DNA of 64,000 nt, taken from contig OY970289.1 in NCBI GenBank assembly GCA_963716135.1, forward strand, positions 1,302,001 to 1,366,000. The letters are read 5' to 3'. A model generated the notes under the pieces. It worked only from the letters and a program-made list of their open reading frames with translations, was not told the DNA's origin and made no database searches. The position numbers and the translations under genes are program-made. Positions within the stretch are counted from its first letter, which is position 1; each line of letters opens with the position of its first letter. This document shows positions 9,105 to 18,421 of this stretch, one piece after another. The DNA comes from CAVRAW01 sp963716135. Lineage in GTDB: Bacteria > Planctomycetota > Planctomycetia > Pirellulales > JADZDJ01.

Positions 9105-10274
9105 ATGTCGCTGGCGCTTGCAGATCTGATTCAAGTCGAACAAATCGGCGAAGAAGCCGAATTGGAAGCGCTGCGCGACGACTGGAACCGTCTGGCCGGG
9201 AATGTTCCGTTTCGCCGCTTCGAATGGTTGGTCACGTGGTGGCGCCATTATCGGCAGCCGGATTGGAAGCTGTTTGTGATCACGGTGCGCGAGGCCGACG
9301 GCGAGCTCATCGGACTGGCCCCTTGGTATTGGAGCCGCTCGCGGCGCGGCGGGCGCGTGCTGCGCTTTTTGGGAAGCGGCGAAGTGTGCAGCGATCACCT
9401 GACGCTACTGGCCGCCGAGAAAGCGGAAGCCGCTGTTGCATCGCACGTCGCCGATTGGCTGGCCGGCGAGACCCGGCGCCAATGGGATGTGCTGGAGCTC
9501 GTGGGGCTCGACGCCGGCGACGCAACCATCGACTTATTGGCCGACCATCTGGAAGTTCATGGTTACGACATTCACCGCCAGCGCGGCGTGAATTGCTGGC
9601 GCGTGGAATTCCCCGACACTTGGGAAGACTACGTGGCCTCGCTTTCCAAGACGCGGCGCGAGCGAGTACATCAATTGCTGCGGCGCAACTTTGATACCGG
9701 CCTGGTCACCACCGGCACCGTGGAACATTCCGACGAGCTGGATCATTACTTCCGCCGCCTTGTTGAACTGCACCAAAAGCGCCGAGCCAGCCTGGGCCAG
9801 CAAGGCTGCTTCGCTTCGCCACGGTTTACCGCCTTTCACCGCGACGTGATGGCGCAAATGCTTTCGCTGGGTTTGCTGCGATTGTGGTGGACCGATTTGG
9901 ACGGCCGGCCTGCGGCGATCGAATATGACCTGATCGGGGGCGACACCATTTACTTTTATCAAAGCGGCATCGAGCCGGAATTGGCCGGCGATCGGCCCGG
10001 CTGGTTGGGGAGCATCGGCTCGCTGCGCGACGCTCTGCGCCGCGGCTATCGAAATTTTGATTTTCTGCGCGGCGACGAGGCGTACAAATCCTCGTGGCGC
10101 GCCACGATGCAGCCTGCGGAAGAAGTGCGCATCGTAGCGCCGCGTTCGATTCCGCGATTCCGCTATGCGGCGTGGAGCGCCGGACAACTGCTGCGCCGCT
10201 GGGCAAAACTCGGCCGGCACACCGCGCGGCGTCCGAAACCTGCCAGGCCACGATCGGCGGAGGTGCGCCGATGA
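9105..10274 (+). CDS. FemAB/CelD-like GNAT acyltransferase, second of a tandem pair
   Basis: This 389-residue protein is an intact paralogue of the preceding gene. Shared blocks include PFRRFEWLVTWWRHY (about residues 35-50), FLGSGEVCSDHL (about 100), QQGCFASPRF, YDLIGGDTIYFYQSGIE and FDFLRGDEAYKSSWRA near the C-terminus. The fold is that of acyl-CoA-dependent N-acyltransferases. The C-terminus is Arg/Pro-rich. The tandem arrangement shows local duplication and divergence. The TGA overlaps the ATG of the deacetylase gene (ATGA), so the two are translationally coupled. Deacetylase plus acyltransferases suggests amino-sugar N-deacetylation followed by N-acylation with another group; that is inference. 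Confidence 0.82.
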   Translation: MSLALADLIQVEQIGEEAELEALRDDWNRLAGNVPFRRFEWLVTWWRHYRQPDWKLFVITVREADGELIGLAPWYWSRSRRGGRVLRFLGSGEVCSDHLTLLAAEKAEAAVASHVADWLAGETRRQWDVLELVGLDAGDATIDLLADHLEVHGYDIHRQRGVNCWRVEFPDTWEDYVASLSKTRRERVHQLLRRNFDTGLVTTGTVEHSDELDHYFRRLVELHQKRRASLGQQGCFASPRFTAFHRDVMAQMLSLGLLRLWWTDLDGRPAAIEYDLIGGDTIYFYQSGIEPELAGDRPGWLGSIGSLRDALRRGYRNFDFLRGDEAYKSSWRATMQPAEEVRIVAPRSIPRFRYAAWSAGQLLRRWAKLGRHTARRPKPARPRSAEVRR

Positions 10275-11157
10275 CCCTGCGACGCACACTGATGGATCAC
10301 GTGCTGTTGGCCGGCTATTGCGGGCTGACTTCGCCGTATCGCCGCCGGGCGAATCGAGAGCGCCTGCGCAAGCAGCGGCGCCGATTTTGGTGCTGTTCTA
10401 TCATCGCATCGCGGACGATGCCGCCACGCCTTGGACACATTCGTTCCGTTTGTTTCGACGGCAGATGCGTTGGCTGAAGAAGCATGTCGAGTTGATTTCG
10501 CTGGAAGAGGCCCAGTGCCGCATCCGCCGCGGCAAAAACGATCGCATCGCCGCCAGTATCACCTTCGACGACGGCTATGCCGACAACTGCGAGCGGGCTT
10601 TGCCGCTGTTAATCGCCGAAAAAATACCGTGCACTTACTTTGTCAGCTTGCGAAACGTGCTGAAGGGGAAGCCGTTTCCGCACGATCTGCGGCGCGGGGC
10701 ATCGTGCCGGCCAAACACCGTCGCGCAACTTTGCTGGATGGCGCAACAAGGAATCGAAATTGGCGCACACACGCGCACGCACGCCGATTTGGGGCGCATT
10801 ACCGACGAATGCAAGCTGTACGACGAAGTGGTGGTCGCCGGCGAGGAACTGCAATCGGCCATCGGCTCGCCGGTCCGATACTTTTCGTTCCCCTTCGGTC
10901 TGCCGCAGAATCTGAACCGACGCGCTTTCCAGATGGCTTATGAGTACGGCTATGAAGCCGTTTGCTCGGCCTACGGCGATTACAACTTTCCCGGCGACGA
11001 TCCGTTTCATTTGCGGCGCATCCACGTGGAAAACATGCCGCGATTGCGGAATTGGGGGACGATCGATCCGCGCAAAATCCGGCCGTCGCACACCCTGGGC
11101 GATTATCTGCCGACGTCGACTCGCGAACTCGAAAGCACCACCAAAAACGGCGACTAA
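10271..11157 (+). CDS. Polysaccharide deacetylase (NodB/CE4), frameshift near 10375
   Basis: This enzyme removes acetyl groups from N-acetylated sugars in exopolysaccharide. NodB motif 1 is SITFDDGYAD, with the Asp pair that binds metal and base, and motif 2 is AHTRTHADLG, with the metal-binding His pair. The frame holding the catalytic domain begins at about 10375 with APILVLFYHRIADD. The proper start is the ATG at 10271, which overlaps the upstream stop as ATGA and reads MTLRRTLMDHVLLAGY in the other frame. One G appears to be missing in the run near 10377. Corrected length is about 295 residues. The gene ends in TAATG, shared with the flippase start. Confidence 0.8.
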
Positions 11158-12713
11158 TGTCTACGGTTCTGGAATCTCCGGCTGAAAATGCACCCGAGCT
11201 GCGCCAGCCCGCGCTGGAGGCGGTCGATGGTGGGCCGCGCACAGGCTTCCGCACCGATACGCTGGCGCAAAGCGTGATGGTGCTCTTGGTGATGGCGGCG
11301 GTGCAGCGGATCGTCGGTTTTGTGCGCGGCGTGCTGGTTTGCCGCTGGCTCGCGCCCGATGAGTTGGGGCAATGGGATATGGCTTTTGGATTTCTCACGC
11401 TGGCGGCCCCGCTAACCGTGTTGGGGCTGCCCGGCAGTTTCGGGCGATATGTGGAATACTTTCGTCAGCGCGGTCAACTGCGCACGTTGGTACGCCGCAC
11501 GGCAATTGCCTGCGCCGTTCTGACGGCGCTTTCGGTCGTCGCAATCAGCTTGTTGCGCACGCAATTTTCGCTCTTGGTCTTTGGCGAGACGGATAAAGCG
11601 CAGCTTGTGCTGGTGATGGTGACCTCGCTGGTGGCGGTGATTGCCTTCAATTTTCTGACCGAGCTGCTCAACGCTTTGCGGCTGGCCCGGGTGAATGCGA
11701 TTGTCCAGTTCTTCAATAGCATGGCATTTGCGGGCTTCAGCATATTGCTGCTTTTGACGTGGCAGCGCGAAGCGGCTTCGCTCGTGACCGCTTACGGACT
11801 GTCGTGCCTGGTGCTCATCGGCGGCATGTTGTGGTTTCTAGGACGGCTGTGGCAGGAATTGCCGCCCGATAGAGCTCCATTGCTGCAAGCGGCCAGCGGC
11901 GGATTCTGGTCGCGCCTGTTGCCGTTTGCGGCTTGGGTGTGGGTTACCAATTTGCTGTACAACCTGTTCGACGTGGTAGATCGATACATGATCGTGCACA
12001 CGTCGCGCGTGGCGGATCCGCTGGCCGAGGTCGGCAATTATCACAGCTCGCGCATCGTGCCGCTGTTGTTGGTTTCAATTTCCACGCTGATGGGCACGAT
12101 GCTCTTGCCGCATTTGAGCCACGATTGGGAACAGGGCAAGCGCGGTGCGGTTTCGGCACGAATGAATCTCGCGCTGAAACTCTTGGGATTGTTGTTGTTC
12201 ACCGGTTCGATCGCCATCCTTTTGGCGCGGCCGTGGTTGTTCGGCGTGGCCTTCAAGGGAAAATTCGCCGGAGGGTCGGCCGTCTTGCCGTGGACGCTGA
12301 CCTATTGCATGTGGTTCGGCATGGCCACGATGGCGCAAATGTATTTGTGGTGCGCCGAACGCGCCCGGCTGGGCTGCGCTGCCTTGCTAACGGGCCTGAT
12401 CACCAACGTCGTGCTGAACACGATTCTGTTGCCGCGATATGGATTGATCGGCGCTGTTTGGGCGACCGGCGCAGCCAACGCCGTGGCGCTGGTGATGATC
12501 TATCGCTTCAACATTTGGATGGGCATGAAGCTAGAGCGCTCGGTGCTCTTGGTTTCGTTGTTGCCCTTCACGCTGGGATTCGGTCTGTGGGCAGCGATTG
12601 CGGCGCTTGCCGCCGTTGCGCTGGCGGCAATCTTCACCGACCAATTATTCGACGTCGAGGAAAAGCAGCGAGTTACTCGCGCGCTCTTGGGATACAGAAA
12701 CCGAACTGCATGA
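11157..12713 (+). CDS. Polysaccharide flippase (Wzx/MOP superfamily)
   Basis: This inner-membrane protein of 518 residues has about twelve to fourteen hydrophobic helices. The first follows a polar N-terminus of about 35 residues and includes VQRIVGFVRGVLVCRWLAP, a typical start of oligosaccharide flippases. It would move lipid-linked repeat units to the periplasm for polymerisation by the ligase/polymerase of the leftward arm. The ATG at 11157 overlaps the preceding TAA (TAATG), so an upstream extension of this frame is ignored. The stop overlaps the start of the next glycosyltransferase as ATGA. Confidence 0.88.
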   Translation: MSTVLESPAENAPELRQPALEAVDGGPRTGFRTDTLAQSVMVLLVMAAVQRIVGFVRGVLVCRWLAPDELGQWDMAFGFLTLAAPLTVLGLPGSFGRYVEYFRQRGQLRTLVRRTAIACAVLTALSVVAISLLRTQFSLLVFGETDKAQLVLVMVTSLVAVIAFNFLTELLNALRLARVNAIVQFFNSMAFAGFSILLLLTWQREAASLVTAYGLSCLVLIGGMLWFLGRLWQELPPDRAPLLQAASGGFWSRLLPFAAWVWVTNLLYNLFDVVDRYMIVHTSRVADPLAEVGNYHSSRIVPLLLVSISTLMGTMLLPHLSHDWEQGKRGAVSARMNLALKLLGLLLFTGSIAILLARPWLFGVAFKGKFAGGSAVLPWTLTYCMWFGMATMAQMYLWCAERARLGCAALLTGLITNVVLNTILLPRYGLIGAVWATGAANAVALVMIYRFNIWMGMKLERSVLLVSLLPFTLGFGLWAAIAALAAVALAAIFTDQLFDVEEKQRVTRALLGYRNRTA

Positions 12714-13885
12714 TCGACATTCAAGACTTTCCTGCGATTCTGCCCCGAGCGGATGCCGCCGACAATCGGCCGCTGCGCGTGATGTTCGTCATCACGTCGA
12801 TGCACGTCGGCGGGGCTGAGACGCTATTGTGCGATCTGATTCGCCGCATGGACCGCCAACGATTCGCACCAGAATTGTGCTGCCTGAAAGAACGGGGTGA
12901 ACTGGGCGATCAGCTTGCCAGGGAGATTTTGGTGCATCACGATCTGCTGCGGCGGAAATATGACCTGAGCATTTTGCCGCGGTTGGCGCGGCTGATGCGC
13001 GCGCGGCGAACCGACATCGTGGTGACTGTCGGGGCGGGGGACAAAATGTTCTGGGGCCGCCTGGCGGCGCGAACTGCCGGAGTTCCGGTCGTCGTTTCGG
13101 CGATCCACTCGACAAGCTGGCCCGATGAAATTACCTGGCTCAACCGCCGACTAACGCCGCTAACCGATTCGTTCGTGGCAGTGGCCCAGCCGCATGCGCA
13201 ACATTTAGTCGAAACGGAACGGCTGCCCGACGGGCGAGTGTGCGTGATTCCTAACGGCGTCGATACCGAGAAGTATTGCCCGATTGAATCGAATCAAGCG
13301 TTGCGTGAGGAGCTGGGAATTCCGCGAAGTGCGCCGCTGGCCGGCATCGTGGCAGTGTTGCGGCCCGAGAAAAATCATGAGATGTTTTTGCGCGCGGCCG
13401 CGCAGATACGCAAGGAAGTGCCGGAGGCGCACTTCTTGGTGATCGGCGACGGGACGCGGCGCTGCGAATTGAAAACGCTGTCGGCCCAGCTTGGCCTCGC
13501 ACAGTGCGTGCACTTCATAGGCAAGCGACCCGACGTGCCGGAATTGCTCAACTTGCTCGATGTGTTCGTGCTCACTTCGCGGATGGAAGCCAACCCGGTT
13601 TCGATTCTCGAGGCGCTCTCCTGCGGAAAGCCGGTGGTGGCTACGCGCGTGGGCTCGATTCCGGAAACGGTGATCGACGGGCAGTGCGGCTATCTTGTCG
13701 AACCTGACGACGACGCGGAGATGGCGCGCCGTGTGGCCGAGCTGCTCTTAGATCCGGCGCAGGCCAGGCGCTTCGGCGCCGCGGGCCGGCAGCATGTCGT
13801 GGAGAACTGGTCGGTGGACCGAATGGTCGCCGGTTACGAAGAGCTGTTGGAATCGCTCTATCGCCGGAAGAAGGCTGTTGGCTAA
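12710..13885 (+). CDS. GT4 family glycosyltransferase
   Basis: This 391-residue GT-B glycosyltransferase uses an activated sugar to extend the exopolysaccharide unit. The N-terminal domain has VMFVITSMHVGGAETLLCDL (about residues 23-42). The linker carries VIPNGVDTEKYCP, the donor domain starts with GIVAVLRPEKNHEMFLRAA, and the EX7E motif is within SRMEANPVSILEALSCGKPV. The ATG overlaps the flippase stop, making four coupled genes in a row. It ends in convergent overlap of 4 bp with the CDGSH gene on the other strand. Confidence 0.88.
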   Translation: MIDIQDFPAILPRADAADNRPLRVMFVITSMHVGGAETLLCDLIRRMDRQRFAPELCCLKERGELGDQLAREILVHHDLLRRKYDLSILPRLARLMRARRTDIVVTVGAGDKMFWGRLAARTAGVPVVVSAIHSTSWPDEITWLNRRLTPLTDSFVAVAQPHAQHLVETERLPDGRVCVIPNGVDTEKYCPIESNQALREELGIPRSAPLAGIVAVLRPEKNHEMFLRAAAQIRKEVPEAHFLVIGDGTRRCELKTLSAQLGLAQCVHFIGKRPDVPELLNLLDVFVLTSRMEANPVSILEALSCGKPVVATRVGSIPETVIDGQCGYLVEPDDDAEMARRVAELLLDPAQARRFGAAGRQHVVENWSVDRMVAGYEELLESLYRRKKAVG

Positions 13886-14067
13886 CTCTGAGCAGGCTTA
13901 GGCGCCAATTCCACCGCGGCAAACGCGCAGGCTTTGTGCGAACCGTCGCAGAACGGCTTGTTCTTCGACTGCCCGCAGCGGCACAGTGAAACCATCGGTT
14001 TGTTCGCCGGCAGCGGGAACGGATTGCCCTCGTGATCCAACAGGGTGAACTCGCCCTCGATCAACAT
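13882..14067 (-). CDS. CDGSH iron-sulfur domain protein
   Basis: This 61-residue protein contains CRCGQSKNKPFCDGSH, the three-Cys-one-His ligand set of a 2Fe-2S CDGSH cluster, near residues 29-44. Such small proteins are thought to work in redox or iron-sulfur handling in the cytoplasm. The start is uncertain. In the same frame upstream the sequence reads HYSLAPNGP, which looks like genuine family sequence, yet no good start codon is visible before the repeat tract at 14103. The true N-terminus may therefore lie up to about 12 residues upstream, or a base may be wrong there. Confidence 0.75.
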   Translation of the reverse strand: MLIEGEFTLLDHEGNPFPLPANKPMVSLCRCGQSKNKPFCDGSHKACAFAAVELAPKPAQS

Positions 14068-14102
14068 CGGACCATTGGGCGCAAGCGAATAGTGACAGGC
14101 AT

Positions 14103-14137
14103 GGAAGTGCGGAGTGTAGAGTTTGGAATTCGGAGTA
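14103..14137. repeat. Degenerate heptamer repeat tract (GGARTTY-like)
   Basis: Five contiguous 7-bp units are present: GGAAGTG, CGGAGTG, TAGAGTT, TGGAATT, CGGAGTA. The tract lies between the CDGSH gene and the next minus-strand gene's stop. No inverted arm is obvious. Confidence 0.6.
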
Positions 14138-14151
14138 AGGACGCCGCTGTA

Positions 14152-15552
14152 TCATCGGCGCCGGGCGCGGCCAGTCAACCAGGTGCGCGATTCATCGGCG
14201 CCGCTGGGGGCCGCGGCCATTTTGGGCTCCAGAAACTGCACGCTTTCCAACAGCGGCTTGTCCTGGTCTTTGAATTGCTCGACCAGCGGCGCTTCCAAGG
14301 TGAACACCACGCTCAGAGCCCTGCCCTGGTGATCGTTCACCAGGTAGTAGCGCCATTGAATTGGCAAGTCCTCGGCGGTGCCAACCGCCACGGCCTGGAG
14401 AATTCGCAGGCCGGAATCGGTTCCGCGCTCGCTAGCCTTTTCGAAACGGCCGAATAGCTTGCCCAAGCCGCTTTGCACGTCGGCCTGGAATTTTTCCAAT
14501 TCCACCGGTTTGTCGATCGCTTTGCTCGCGGGAGCGATATTGCACTGGGCAATTAAATCGCCGCGTTCCACCAGCCGCATGACAACCAGTTCGGGCTCCT
14601 CGCGGGTGATGTGCCAGCGGCGATCGTAGAGGATGTGATAACCTTTGGCGTCGGAGCGATACTCCAGCGGCGGCGCTTCGTCGGACTGCGGCAATTTGGC
14701 GTCCTTCATCACATCGCCTGCCAAAAGCTTGGAATCCAGCACTGGCGTCAGGGTCATTTTCAATTTCGCCACGACGTCGAGCCCCGGAGCAACGTGCCCG
14801 ATGCCGCGTTGCTCTTTGATCGCCAGCAGCAAGCTGGTGGGAGCGTGGCGGTCGATATCGACCAGCAGTTTGCCCTTCAATTCCATGTCGCTGGCGACGC
14901 CGTTGATCGCTCCGCCCAGCGTTCCGTCGATCGTGATCTCGGCGCTGCCGTCTTTCACTTCGACCAATTGGCAGTCGACTTCGCTGTGTCCGACTGCATC
15001 CAGACCCAACAGGCGCGCCAGGGCGTCGGCGGACGGCTTCCATTTCTGGCCTTTGCCGATCGCTTCGGCGGGCAGAATCTCGTCGATCACCGACGTGTTG
15101 CCGGGAATGTCGATCAGATCCAACTCTTCGCGCGTCAGCGGCCCGCGCGGCGAGGAAAGATTCACCGAATCCTTACCGGCGGTGGCCACGATCAGGCGGC
15201 GATCGTCGCGCAACTGCGGCTTGGTGACTTTATCGGCGACTTTGATCGTCGCCGAGACATCGTCGTAATAGCGGAGCGCCAGGCGGTGATCGACATCGCT
15301 GCCGTCGTCGATGCGGTGCTCGTCGTAAGTGAACTGAGCCACCACGCTCATGGGAATCTGTTGCGGCTTCTTATCGACTTCAGTTTTCAGGTAGCCGCCG
15401 ACCTCGAGATTTGCCGTTACTCGCACCGGCGCCGAAACCAGATGGCCTGCGCGAAGCGTGTACTTTTCCGCGGCTGCCAAGCCAGGGCGGGCGCTGCCAA
15501 AAGCGACCAAACACACCGAGGTGAACAAAAGGCGATAAATCCGTACTTCCAT
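14152..15552 (-). CDS. Secreted protein of unknown function (planctomycete-type)
   Basis: I do not recognise a named family for this 466-residue protein. It has a clear Sec signal peptide: MEVRIYR, a hydrophobic stretch to about residue 20, and a likely cleavage after GLAAA, so it acts in the periplasm or outside. The mature part is rich in beta-type alternation and charged residues, with no enzyme motif that I can see. The ATG at 15552 is chosen over 15630 because the signal peptide begins there and GGAGAG precedes it. It is transcribed away from the sigma factor gene, from the long intergenic region. Confidence 0.78.
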   Translation of the reverse strand: MEVRIYRLLFTSVCLVAFGSARPGLAAAEKYTLRAGHLVSAPVRVTANLEVGGYLKTEVDKKPQQIPMSVVAQFTYDEHRIDDGSDVDHRLALRYYDDVSATIKVADKVTKPQLRDDRRLIVATAGKDSVNLSSPRGPLTREELDLIDIPGNTSVIDEILPAEAIGKGQKWKPSADALARLLGLDAVGHSEVDCQLVEVKDGSAEITIDGTLGGAINGVASDMELKGKLLVDIDRHAPTSLLLAIKEQRGIGHVAPGLDVVAKLKMTLTPVLDSKLLAGDVMKDAKLPQSDEAPPLEYRSDAKGYHILYDRRWHITREEPELVVMRLVERGDLIAQCNIAPASKAIDKPVELEKFQADVQSGLGKLFGRFEKASERGTDSGLRILQAVAVGTAEDLPIQWRYYLVNDHQGRALSVVFTLEAPLVEQFKDQDKPLLESVQFLEPKMAAAPSGADESRTWLTGRARRR

Positions 15553-16289
15553 GTAACTCTCCAGTCGGTGAGCGGGGTCTAAGTCTCCAGGAAACCGTGC
15601 CCCGGTGTCCATGCGACTTGGACTGGACACTTAGCACCTTAGGCACAGGGTTTGCACCCTTGTTTGGTCCCCTTCCAGGAAGCAGAAACGGCAGAGTCGG
15701 CGGAAATGCGTCCCCGGGAGGCCTGATATGGGGTTAAATCGACTGCTTGGTGAAGGCTGCATGACAAGCGCGTAAGCTGCCAAAGCGGCTTCGACAAGGG
15801 TTTAGGAAGCGTTTTCTGCCGGTTTTTACACGAGCGGCGTGAAAATGGTGTAAGCTTTTAATTGCGCAAGAGATAGGGAGGCAAAGCAGTACCAGCCGAA
15901 CCGACTTACGGCAAGCTTGTCGTAGTAGGTCGGGGCGGCAACCAATTCAGGTAGACCGTTGGACACCTTGTTTCGTAAAACAGGTAGGAACCTAGGGCGG
16001 CGAGTTGGGGTTGGAATATGGAAAGGACGCATTGGGCGGGCCGAAACGGAGATTAACGCTAAACCGAAAAGCTGCAGCAATTTAGGGCAGACAGTGGGAA
16101 ATTGATACAAGTCGAGAGGTGTTGCGCGGCAGCGGATCGGTTTGGTCAAAAAGATAACAGGCAGATAGCAGCTAGCAAATAAGGAGAAGAGGCGGCCAAC
16201 GAATGGCCGCGGAAAACTTGGGCGTGCCGGTCGGGCGGTGAAAGCCGCAGGGATTGCCGACAGGCAGCAAGCGAGGAGGCGCCCTCAGT
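15553..16289. other. Long divergent intergenic region upstream of the sigma factor gene
   Basis: This 737-bp stretch has no convincing protein gene; open frames on either strand lack recognisable sequence. It must carry the promoters of the secreted-protein gene and the sigma gene. A 7-bp hairpin with a 5-nt loop, GCGGCCA/TGGCCGC (16192-16210), follows a GGAGA element in the sigma leader. A strong GAGGAGG lies about 13 bp before the sigma ATG and could pair with the adjacent CCCTC. A long structured 5' leader is possible but no known RNA family was recognised. Confidence 0.5.
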
Positions 16290-17959
16290 ATGAACAGTGC
16301 TTATTCACATCCGGTGCTACGACAACTGCGTGACCAGCAGGTGCGGTTCGCTCCGCGCGAAAAGCAGTTGGAACAAGCCAACCGTGCAGAGCGGTTGTTG
16401 TCGGAGATCGAACCTGCCGCGTCTACCCGTACGACTACCTATGCTTCCGTATCACTGATTATCGGCCGACATCTTTTGCGAACATGAAACTTACCGGCGA
16501 ACAAGCCAGCCACGATCTGCGGCTGTTCGTGGAAGATTTGACGGATGCCGCGGCCGTGCCGGCCGACGCCGCGGGCGAGGAAGTGCTGACCGTGGAAGAG
16601 ATGGCCAAGCGATTCAACGTATCGACCAAGACGATCTCGCGGTGGCGTCAACAGGGGTTGGTAAGCCGCCGGTTTCTGTTCGACGGCCGCAAGCGCCTGG
16701 GGTTCTTGCGCAGCTCGGTCGATCGCTTCGTCGGCGAGAACACTGAGCGCGTAAATCGCGGCTCCAACTTCAGCCAGATGTCGGAGACCGAGCGTGATGA
16801 GATCATCTCTCGGGCTCGCCGGCTGGCGGCGGCCAACGGTTGCCCGTCGGAAGTGGCTCGTCGGATCGCCAAGAAAATGAATCGCAGCGTGGAAACCATT
16901 CGCTACACCTTGAAGCAATTCGAGCAGGATCATCCCGACCTGGCGATTTTCCCGTCCAGCACGGGGCCTTTGTCGGATGAAACCAAGCAGAAGATCTACG
17001 AGCAATATCGCCGCGATGTTTCGGCCGACGAACTGGCCAAGCGCTATTGCCGCACGAAAACCAGCATTTATCGGATCATCAACGAAATGCGGGCCACCCG
17101 CATTTTGGAATTGCCGCTGGATTACATGTCGAATCCGTATTTCGGCCGTGAAGGCGCGGAAAAGACGATTTTCGGCCCAATGCCCGGCGCCAACTTGCCT
17201 GCGGCGAAAAAGGCGCGGCTCCCCTCGGGTTTGCCGCCGTATTTGGCCAGCCTATACGAAGTGCCGCTGTTGACCCGCGAGCAAGAAGTGTACTTGTTCC
17301 GCAAGTTCAACTACTTGAAGTTCAAGGCCAATCGGCTGCGCGAGAAGCTCGACCCGACCCACGCTCGCTCCAGCGCGATGGAAGAGATCGAGAACCTGTA
17401 TGACCAGGCAGTCACGGTGAAGAACCAAATCGTGCGGGCCAACTTGCGGCTGGTGGTTTCGATCGCCAAGCGGCACGTCGGTCCCAGCGACAACTTCTTT
17501 GAGCTGGTGAGCGACGGCAACATGTCGCTGATCCGCGCCGTAGAAAAGTTCGACTACGCCCGCGGCAATAAGTTCAGCACGTACGCTTCGTGGGCGATCA
17601 TGAAGAACTTTGCGCGCACCATTCCCGACGAATTGCGCCGCCGCGATCGTTTCCGCACCAGCCAATCGGAAATGTTTGGCACGACCGCCGATCGCCGCAG
17701 CGATCAGTACGGTCAGGAATCGGCCCAATCGCAGCGCGTCGTGCAAATCGGCCACATTCTGGAAAAGCTCGACGAGCGCGAGCAGAAGATCATCATCAGC
17801 CGCTTCGGTCTGGACCATGCTCAGGAGCCGCTGACCTTGAAGGAGGTCGGCCAGGAAATGGGCGTGACGAAAGAGCGCGTGCGGCAGATCGAAGCCCGCG
17901 CTTTGGCGAAGCTGCGTCAGGCCGCGCACGACGAGAAGATCGAAGTGCCCAGTGGCTAA
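16290..17959 (+). CDS. Sigma-70 family factor with three N-terminal HTH modules (frameshift near 16415)
   Basis: This RNA polymerase sigma factor has about 556 residues once one missing C near 16415 is restored. The ATG at 16290 has GAGGAGG upstream; the first frame gives MNSAYSHPVLRQLRDQ, and after the shift YPYDYLCFRITDYRP leads on without a gap. Three helix-turn-helix-like units follow: VEEMAKRFNVSTKTISRWRQ (about 103-122), SEVARRIAKKMNRSVETIRY (about 187-206) and ADELAKRYCRTKTSIYRI (about 246-263). Then come sigma region 1.2 (LPPYLASLYEVPLLTREQEV), region 2 (NLRLVVSIAKRHV to KFSTYASWAIMKNFAR) and region 4 (LTLKEVGQEMGVTKERVRQI). Region 3 and the region 2.4 sequence differ from primary sigma factors, so this is probably an alternative or lineage-specific factor. 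It lies just upstream of the tRNA-tuf-rpo block. Confidence 0.85.
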
Positions 17960-18153
17960 TTTCACCCCTTCCGGCCGCCTGTAGTGAGCTTTGCAGCAAA
18001 AGCAGGGCGATTTGGGCGGAATGCATGGCCCGGCGGCGAACTTTGGCGGTCGAAAGACCGTCTTCCCATGCGGGCAAAGCCCGGCCGGCCGCTAGAGCGT
18101 ATCCCTTTTCAGGGGGCGGCTTTGGCCATGCAAAAAACGCGCCGTGGACGGGA

Positions 18154-18181
18154 TTGCAAGGCTAGGCCAGACTGTTATATT
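18154..18181 (+). promoter_or_regulatory. Predicted sigma-70-type promoter of the tRNA-tuf operon
   Basis: TTGCAA (18154-18159) and TATATT (18176-18181) are 16 bp apart and 27 bp before the first tRNA. A small hairpin with a GAAA loop (CGGTC/GACCG, 18047-18060) lies upstream, between the sigma gene and this promoter. Confidence 0.5.
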
Positions 18182-18207
18182 TAGTGGTTTTCATAGCCCC
18201 CTCGCAG

Positions 18208-18280
18208 GCTAGCGTAGCTCAACCGGCAGAGCAGCGGTTTTGTAAACCGCAGGTTGTGGGTTCGAGTCCCTCCGCTAGCT
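18208..18280 (+). tRNA. tRNA-Thr (UGU)
   Basis: The 73-nt cloverleaf has acceptor strands GCTAGCG (18208-18214) and CGCTAGC (18273-18279), an anticodon stem GCGGT/ACCGC, anticodon TGT at 18241-18243, and a TTCGAGT T-loop. CCA is not encoded. It is the first of four tRNAs in the order Thr-Tyr-Gly-Thr before tuf, the same order as in Escherichia coli. Confidence 0.95.
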
Positions 18281-18330
18281 CGTCGCCGTCAGTAAGCTGG
18301 TCCGCGAGACGGTAGATCGGAAGAAACCGA

Positions 18331-18412
18331 GGGGGGTTTCCCGAGCGGTCAAAGGGGCCAGACTGTAAATCTGGTGGCACTGCCTTCAAAGGTTCGAATC
18401 CTTTACCCCCCA
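18331..18412 (+). tRNA. tRNA-Tyr (GUA)
   Basis: The 82-nt class II tRNA has acceptor strands GGGGGGT and ACCCCCC, an anticodon stem CCAGA/TCTGG with anticodon GTA, a long variable arm, and T-stem AAAGG/CCTTT with loop TTCGAAT. CCA is not encoded. Confidence 0.95.
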
Positions 18413-18421
18413 CTGTTTGCC

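Noticed and set aside
13898..14155. Alternative 85-residue frame over the CDGSH gene
   Set aside because: It reads through the heptamer repeat and loses the CDGSH motif, which is intact in the frame ending at 13882.
15826..16149. Minus-strand open frame in the long gap before the sigma gene
   Set aside because: No start signal, no recognisable domain and composition unlike the neighbouring genes.
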